A stretch of 56,080 nt of DNA from a virus: IMG/VR virus record IMGVR_UViG_3300032053_000093, positions 1 through 56,080 of that record; one strand, written 5' to 3'. The notes under the pieces are model-generated. The model searched no databases and was not told the DNA's origin. It saw nothing but the letters and a program-made list of their open reading frames with translations. Numbering within the stretch: the first letter of the stretch is position 1; every line of letters starts with the position of its first letter. A program made the translations under genes and the position numbers. Positions 47,062 to 53,200 of this stretch are shown here, piece by piece.

Positions 47062-47208
47062 GAGGCGCGAAATGCTGGAGCTCACATTGTTTTGCTTGAG
47101 AGATGCGGCGGCAGTTTCGAGTTTGCTGATCCGGTATTCTTGGAACGATATCATTCCCAAGAGAAACAGGATGGTGAGAATCAGAGTGATGTGCGGGATG
47201 CCTTTCAT
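46915..47208 (-). CDS. Antisense small membrane protein (moron candidate)
   Basis: On the minus strand a 97-residue ORF starts at 47208 after GGAAGGGAGAAAAACC (good Shine-Dalgarno), driven by the promoter at 47239-47267. The product reads MKGIPHITLILTILFLLGMI then a charged helix FQEYRISKLETAAASLKQNN, the look of a small signal-anchored protein with a short coil. From residue 42 it reads through the left repeat and then antisense to the 323-aa gene, ending at 46915 with basic His/Arg residues that are probably not meaningful. The functional protein may be the first 40-50 residues. Class III spanin-like, anti-host or superinfection-exclusion roles are possible; none is shown. Confidence 0.6.
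   Translation of the reverse strand: MKGIPHITLILTILFLLGMISFQEYRISKLETAAASLKQNNVSSSISRLLSRHRLIRQPRIRLHRHRRRIEIHDALGGIRPKPLHLHIFVSSNENRK
47055..47089. repeat. 35-bp perfect direct repeat, left copy
   Basis: Identical to 47268-47302 over 35 bases, with flanking bases different on both sides. Each copy carries the Shine-Dalgarno (GGAGG) and ATG of the lysozyme gene, so a 57-aa decoy frame (starting MLELTL like lysozyme) begins at 47072 in this copy. The spacing of 213 bp holds the antisense gene. Confidence 0.92.
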
Positions 47209-47238
47209 GGTTTTTCTCCCTTCCTTCATTCTGTCCTC

Positions 47239-47267
47239 AGCATAGCATGGGAAGGGATGCTTGTCAA
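47239..47267 (-). promoter_or_regulatory. Leftward promoter inside the insertion
   Basis: Minus strand -35 TTGACA (47262-47267), 17-nt spacer, -10 TATGCT (47239-47244, with TGC before it as an extended -10). The -35 ends directly at the right copy of the 35-bp repeat. Transcription would start near 47232 and give a leader of about 25 nt to the ATG at 47208. Confidence 0.72.
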
Positions 47268-47302
47268 GGGATAGGAGGCGCGAAATGCTGGAGCTCACAT
47301 TG
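47268..47302. repeat. 35-bp perfect direct repeat, right copy
   Basis: Second copy of the repeat at 47055-47089; here it holds the functional ribosome-binding site and first six codons of the lysozyme-like gene. Recombination between copies would remove 213 bp and restore a normal junction with the preceding gene. Confidence 0.92.
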
Positions 47303-47824
47303 GAACACTACGAGGACCGGTACGCCGCCATGCACGAGATTCCGGAGTGGCGGCAACGAATCTCGATTGCGGAATGTGCGGTCTTGAATAACGAACGCCT
47401 GTACAGGCGCGTGGCAATGGACGCCGGGGTGCCCTGGGAATTCATCGGACTGCTTCATCTCATGGAGGCCGGCTGCAACACAAAGCGTCAGATTCTCAAC
47501 GGCCAGCACTTTGACGCCGTGACGACCATTGTTCCCGTTGGGCGCGGCCCGTGGGACACGTGGGAGGATTCTGCGCTTGAGGCTCTGGCGAAACTGCGGG
47601 GGATGCCCGGGACGCCAGGGATGATCGCAATGGAACTGGAACGCTGGAACGGATTGGGTTATGCAAAACGGGAGATGAATTCCCCGTATCTATGGAGCGG
47701 GAGCAATCTGGGGGTGGGCGTTGGGAAATTCGTGGGGGACGGCAAGTACGATCCGCGCGCTGTGTCGGAACAGGTGGGCGGAATGGTTGTTTTGCGGCGG
47801 TTGAGGTTCAGGAATTTGGGTTGA
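47285..47824 (+). CDS. Lysozyme-like endolysin
   Basis: The 179-residue product starts MLELTLEHYEDRYAAMHEIP and has the pattern of a phage lysozyme-like family: VPWEFIGLLHLMEAGCN (catalytic Glu in the H-x-x-E segment), a central NGQHFDAVTTIVPVGRGPW, a WEDSALEAL helix and a conserved closing LERWNGLGYAKREMNSPYLWSG followed by GKFVGDGKYDPRAV. It lacks a signal peptide and so depends on a holin for access to the wall. GGAGG precedes the ATG, inside the right 35-bp repeat. It starts the lysis group. Confidence 0.85.
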   Translation: MLELTLEHYEDRYAAMHEIPEWRQRISIAECAVLNNERLYRRVAMDAGVPWEFIGLLHLMEAGCNTKRQILNGQHFDAVTTIVPVGRGPWDTWEDSALEALAKLRGMPGTPGMIAMELERWNGLGYAKREMNSPYLWSGSNLGVGVGKFVGDGKYDPRAVSEQVGGMVVLRRLRFRNLG

Positions 47825-47835
47825 GGAGGCGTGTC

Positions 47836-48090
47836 ATGCCAGACAAGGCGGGGAATATCATACAGCGAAGCGGCTCCATCCTGGCGGGGCTTTTGACGAT
47901 GGCGGCGGGTGCGGCGATGGCGTATTGGGGGCCGACTGTCCCGCTGAAGATCGCCGGGGCGGAGCGGGCGTTGCGGGGGCTGGAAGCGATTCAGACGACT
48001 TTGCGGAACCGGAAGGCAAAGGTGGACCGGCGGAAGATGGTGAAGCAGGCGCCGGGGGTCAACAAGCGGAAGCGGAGGGCACGGTTATGA
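47836..48090 (+). CDS. Holin-like small membrane protein
   Basis: The start at 47836 has GGAGGCGTGTC before it. The 84-residue product has one or two overlapping membrane segments (about 12-38, GSILAGLLTMAAGAAMAYWG) and a basic C-terminal tail (RNRKAKVDRRKMVKQAPGV, then NKRKRRARL). Size, position between the lysozyme and the papain-like gene, and basic tail are typical of holins. The membrane part is short for a three-span holin, so class II or pinholin types fit better. No start-pair regulation is visible. Confidence 0.6.
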   Translation: MPDKAGNIIQRSGSILAGLLTMAAGAAMAYWGPTVPLKIAGAERALRGLEAIQTTLRNRKAKVDRRKMVKQAPGVNKRKRRARL

Positions 48091-48662
48091 TTCAGGATAT
48101 TCCCAAGATGCTCACACGGGATGAGGCGTTGGCGATTCCCGATGAGATGTGTCCCCTGCTGGTTCTAACGGATCGGCGCGGGTTCATTCCGTGGGCGATT
48201 GAGCGCTTGACTGGCAAGGGGCGCGAGACGGGGCACTACAACCACGCGGGAGCGCTGTACCGCCAGGGAGTGGTTGCGGAGCAATGCTGGCGATTCCAAC
48301 GAACGCCACTCAAGAACTATTTGGACGGGAAGTATCGGGTCAAGTTCTGGTGTTGGAATCCGGGCTGGACGGATGCTGACAGAACAGCAATGGACATTGA
48401 GTTGCAGACGCTTCTCAGGATGCGCGGGAAATACGACTGGCCGGGGATTTTGGGTCAGTTGTGGGCGGCGGTGTTTCGGACGCCGGGGTTGCGAGAAATG
48501 AACTGCGAGCGGCGGAACTACTGTTCTGAGGCGATGGTTCAGGTGTTTCGGCTGGCAGACAAGTTTCTGTTTTGCGATAATCACGCATCCCCGGCAGATT
48601 TGGACCGGGCGTGCAAGGCACATCCGAAAATGAGGGCGATGGTTTTCGATCCAAGACTCTGA
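48087..48662 (+). CDS. NlpC/P60- or YiiX-like permuted papain peptidase
   Basis: The start at 48087 overlaps the previous stop as ATGA. The 191-residue product has RRGFIPWAIERLTGKG, the His of YNHAGAL (about residue 51), a YDWPGILG region (about 118-125) and a NYCSEAM with the likely nucleophile Cys (about 145). This order, His before Cys, is the circularly permuted papain-like (YiiX or permuted NlpC) arrangement, enzymes that cleave peptide or amide bonds in peptidoglycan or proteins. It likely aids host entry or lysis together with the lysozyme; exact substrate is unknown. Confidence 0.72.
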   Translation: MIQDIPKMLTRDEALAIPDEMCPLLVLTDRRGFIPWAIERLTGKGRETGHYNHAGALYRQGVVAEQCWRFQRTPLKNYLDGKYRVKFWCWNPGWTDADRTAMDIELQTLLRMRGKYDWPGILGQLWAAVFRTPGLREMNCERRNYCSEAMVQVFRLADKFLFCDNHASPADLDRACKAHPKMRAMVFDPRL

Positions 48663-48676
48663 GGGGGTTTGGGAAA

Positions 48677-50239
48677 ATGGCTTACGGAACACGGCGGGCG
48701 GCGTTGCAGAGGCGGACGACTTTCGGCGGGGGATACGGCGGGGGCGGCGTCTCGCCATTCTCGTTGCCTTATCCACCGGGCGGTGGGCAGGGACAGGCCC
48801 TGCAACTCAATACAAGCGACATCGCAAGGGCGGGGACGGCTGCGAAACTGGAACTGTATAAGATCAATTCAGATTGGCAGCACCGGTCTTTGGAAGGCCA
48901 GCGTCAATTCATCATGGACCAGGCGCGGAACCGGATCGAGCAACAGAAGATCAACCAAGATGAGGAGTTCCGTTGGCGGAAACTCGACGCGGACAAGACG
49001 GACGCGGCGGCGCGCTTGGCGCAGCAGGAGTTCTCGAATACGATGGCCCTGGGTCATTTTGGTCTAAGTCAAGGGACTGCCGCCGCCGCCGCGGAAGTGA
49101 GAGAGAAGAATAAGGCCGTCAAGCGTTGGACGGAAATAGGGAAACTGATGGAGGGCGGGTTGTTGGAAGCGGACGCCACAAAGACAGTGGATGAACAAAT
49201 GCCTGAACTGAAACCCAGTGCGCCGAGCGGGAGCGGGGGGCAACTTCCGGCTCCGCCGACAGTGCAAGCGACACCAGAGGGTTACAGGCCGACGCCGCAA
49301 ACTGGTGGAACTCAGCTCCCTGCCCCGCCACAGCAAGTCCCGCCGCAGGCGGGGCCGACTCTTAGCGGATGGGCCGATCCGAATACACCCGAAGGTGTTC
49401 AGTCGGCGTCTATGGCGGGAACATTGAATGCCCGGGCGACTGGGATACAGGGAATGCAGGCAGTTGGCGCGGGGCCTCAAGCGGCGGAACAGGCGGCGAT
49501 GAAGCAGGAAGCGGCGCTACAGGGGAAAGGTCCGGCCCTGGGCCCGTATGAAAGAACAGTGGCGGCGCAGGCGGAAGCGGCAATAGCGGCAAATGCGCCG
49601 ATTCCAGGCCCAGCGCCTCAGCCTCCGCCCCGGCGAAAGGGTTGGAAAGAAGAACTTCCAGACGACGAGACAAGAGGTTTGGAGGGGATACAGGAGACCG
49701 TAAGCGCACCCGTGGCGTGGTTGCTGGACAAGTTGGATTGGCGAGGACCGCGTTCTGCATCGGGCGCAAAAGGCGCACCCGCACCGGGTGGCACAGAGGC
49801 TAAGCCGAATCCACTTGCTCCGCCTACCGCAGCTCCCCAGGCGACTCCGGGCACACTGCCTCCGTCGCCACAAGAAACCCCCACGCCCCGGGAAAGGGCC
49901 GCGCAGTCTAAAAGAGAGAAAGGCAATCTTCCGAAACAAGACGCGGCATTGGCAAAGGACCTTGAAAGATTCAAGAAGGGACTCCTCGGATTCCCAGAGA
50001 AAGGGGATGAAGGGTACGAGCAGTATATGAAGGCCAAGAAACGGTATGATGCCGTTCATTCAAAATACATGAAGTCCATTGATTTGCCCGAAGAGCCAGC
50101 CGAGGATGCTGCGACCACGCAAACATTGACGGCTCCGCCGGAGGCGAAACAACAGGCGGCGTTCCAGGCTTTGCGGAAGGACCCGAATCTCAGTCAGTAT
50201 TCCGATGCTCAGTTGTGGGGCGCAATAAGGGGACAGTGA
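48677..50239 (+). CDS. Pro/Ala/Gln-rich virion-like protein
   Basis: The start at 48677 has GAGGGGGTTTGGGAAA before it. The 520-residue product begins with basic and Gly-rich residues (RRAALQRRTTFGGGYGGGGV), then a coiled region (TAAKLELYKINSDWQHRSLE, MDQARNRIEQQKINQDEEF), then a long Pro/Ala/Gln/Gly stretch with low complexity, and a helical C-terminus with LERFKKGLLGFPEKGDEGYE. Such proteins next to the giant polyvalent gene are often internal virion or ejection proteins. The stop overlaps the next start. I cannot name a fold. Confidence 0.6.
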   Translation: MAYGTRRAALQRRTTFGGGYGGGGVSPFSLPYPPGGGQGQALQLNTSDIARAGTAAKLELYKINSDWQHRSLEGQRQFIMDQARNRIEQQKINQDEEFRWRKLDADKTDAAARLAQQEFSNTMALGHFGLSQGTAAAAAEVREKNKAVKRWTEIGKLMEGGLLEADATKTVDEQMPELKPSAPSGSGGQLPAPPTVQATPEGYRPTPQTGGTQLPAPPQQVPPQAGPTLSGWADPNTPEGVQSASMAGTLNARATGIQGMQAVGAGPQAAEQAAMKQEAALQGKGPALGPYERTVAAQAEAAIAANAPIPGPAPQPPPRRKGWKEELPDDETRGLEGIQETVSAPVAWLLDKLDWRGPRSASGAKGAPAPGGTEAKPNPLAPPTAAPQATPGTLPPSPQETPTPRERAAQSKREKGNLPKQDAALAKDLERFKKGLLGFPEKGDEGYEQYMKAKKRYDAVHSKYMKSIDLPEEPAEDAATTQTLTAPPEAKQQAAFQALRKDPNLSQYSDAQLWGAIRGQ

Positions 50240-53200
50240 TGGCACTTACCACCGAACCGATGCTTGAAGACCCGCAGATGATTGAGGATGCGCGGCGGCG
50301 ACTGATGGAAATGAAACCCGACGGCGGGAACCCGCCGGATGAATTGACACCTGTTTTGGAGCAGGCGCGGGCGAGACTGCAGACCATGAAGCCGGAATTG
50401 AGTGGCCCTGCTCCGGCGCAGGCGAATCTCGGCCCGTACTCGCCCGAAGAAATGGCGTCCTGGGATGCGAACCGAGCCGCCCTTGCTGGGCCGCCGAGTC
50501 CCCGCAAGGCGGAACTCGAAGCGTTGCAGGCATTCCCCTACAAGCCAGAAGATTTCGCGCTGTGGGAAGCGCGGCGGAAGGCGTTGCAAGCCGCGCCGCC
50601 ACAGGCCCCCCGGCCTGTCACACAAACCTCCGAGCCGATGGACCTCACCTTGCCCAATGCGCCATCGCCCGAAACCATGCGAAAAGCAGAAGAGGCGGTG
50701 GAGGCCACTACAGTCGCGGGCGGTACTGGAACCGGCCCTGTTCCATTGAACTGGTCTAAGAAGATTGTGCATCGAGGGGTAGGGGTTTTCACAGAATCAA
50801 CACAGAAGATGGCGAATACTCTGCGAAAACCGGGTGAAGTGGGGGTTTGGGAAGATGCTGAAAAACGGTGGGCGAATCTGCCCGAAGTAGAACGCGCTAA
50901 GCGTATGGCCTGGCTCAAGTCGCAAACGAAGGGTAATGGCAAACAGGCTTTTCGTCCAGCGGCTCCAGGAGAATTTCCTGAACCTGAACCGCCTATGAGT
51001 ACGGGGAGTTTTTGGGGTGATATTGCTGGCAATGTTTTGGGATTCACTATTGACCCGGCAGGGTTGCCTTTGCTTATGGCAACGGGGCCACTGTTTGCTC
51101 CGACTGAGGGTGCAAGTTTTCTGGCGAGGCTGGCCGCTTCCTCTGCGCATCTTGGGGTTGCTGGCGGCGCGGCAACGGCGCTCAAAGGTGGTTCGGCGGG
51201 AGAGATTGCCAAGTCAACCGCTTGGGGTGCGGCTGCTGGAATAGCGTTTAGGGCTGGAGGCGTCGGAAAACTGGTTACGTCTCTTGGCAAGTCGTCCGAA
51301 GTGGGTTTTGCGCGGGATATGCTCTCGGCTGCGGCTGGTCTTTACGCGGTGACGGCGGCGCAGAATAAGGTGAATGGAGGCCCACTCTTTGATCGCAATG
51401 TGCTTTCGGGTACAATCGAGATGCTGTTATTCAAGCTGTACGAAAAGTTGGGTGAAAATCCGAAGTACAAGGCGCAATGGAAAGACGTGTCCGAAGAACG
51501 ACGGGCGGAGTTGATTCGGCTGTTGGCTGCCAAAATCGCTGAGGACGAGAACCGAAGTAGCAACATCAATGCAGGTCTGACTGGCGCGGAAGTAGCAGCG
51601 CGGGACAGAGAGGCAGCGGAAGGGGAGTTTGCGCCAGGGTCTGCCGGTCCGCCTCCCCCGCCGCCCCCGCCACCTGCTGGCCCGAAGCCTAAACCCGCCC
51701 CCGGCACTCCGCTGGACATCATTGAGGGAAAGCCGTTGGAGGAACCGCCGCCCCCGCCGCCCGCCGCCCCGCAAGTCGCGCCCGTGGCACAGCGGCCCCC
51801 GGAGCCACAACCGTCCGCAGAAGCCGCGCCGAAGCCCGTAGAGTTGCCTGTTGCCTCGCCCGCCCCGGTTGCCGGGCCGGAGACCGCAAAGATTTCATGG
51901 GGAAAACGTCAAGAGACATGGCCGGAACGGGTTAGGGAGATTGCACCGGACGAGTATCTGAAGAGAACTGGGAATGGTCCACTGGATCGTGAAAATATCG
52001 AACGCCTGAAAAGCGCCATGCAGAAGGGGGAAGAGATTAAGTCGGTTTCACTCCGTTTAGATGCCGATTCGGGAAAAGTGATCGAACAGGAAGGCAGGCA
52101 TCGGGCGCAAGCGGCAAAGGAGCTGGGGGTTGAGACGATTCCGGTTTATGTGTCCACTTGGCGAGCGGGGAAACCCGTAGGTACAGATGAGGCCATATCC
52201 CCCCCTGCCCCTGAGAAGCCGAAGTTCATGACCTCGAAGATTCGGGCGAAGCAGCGGGGGGGCGCGGCGAAGAGGGAGGCCGAGGCACAGGCTGGCGCTG
52301 CCCCGGAAGTTCCCGCCGCGCCGGAGGCCGCCAAGCCTCCCGAAGCCGCGCCAGGCACCCTGACATTAGATCAGATTGAAGCGGAATTTAGGAAACCCGA
52401 ACCTGGAGAAGCGATTGGACCTGAACCAGTGACACAAGAAAATCTCGATAGGCTCACATACCAGCACATTGACGGCAAACGATCCATAGGAAGCGTGGTG
52501 AGAGATACCGTTGCGACAGATCAAGGGAAACATGGCCGACTGCGCGGCATTTTCTTCCTCTTGTCCCGCCGATTGGAAGACATTGATTTTGGAAATATGT
52601 CCCGCGCCAAGCGAATCAAGATAGTGCTGGATATTTCAGGCACTACGAAAGCCAAACCTGATCCATCTATTGCGGATCGTGTGATACCCAAAACAAAGCA
52701 ATGGGGCGTTGAAGATGTGCGTCCTTTCGCAGAGTGGGTAGCGGACAACTACGCACATCCAGAACTTGCGCCGGATTTGGGTGCAATGTCTCAACTGGCA
52801 AAGGCATGGGTTGAACAACAAGCCCCCGCCGCGGCTGAGAAGCCCGCCGCCCCGACCGGCGCGAAGGCGGAGCAAGCCCCCGAAATCGCGCCGAAAGCCG
52901 CGTTGGGTACTTTCAAGGAGTTCGTGGAATCTCGCGGCCACACTTGGGGTGAAGTCTCCGGCAAGGGCAGCGATCCGGCCCTGTACGAGAAACTGATGGG
53001 CGACTATCAGAACGCAAAGACCGCCTCCGCCAGTGCAACGCCTACGGGAAAAGCGAAAGTCCCTACCATCCCATCTGTGCAAAAGACGCAAGGAATTCTC
53101 GTGGCTGGAAAGTTCAGAAACCAAGCCGACGCCTTGCAGAAGAGTATAGACCATCTCCGGCGTGAAATGACTCAGAACCCGACACCCAAACGCATGAGGG

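Noticed and set aside
47072-47245. 57-codon rightward frame starting in the left 35-bp repeat
   Set aside because: It shares only the first six residues with lysozyme because of the repeat; the minus strand of the same DNA has a promoter, a Shine-Dalgarno and a convincing membrane helix.
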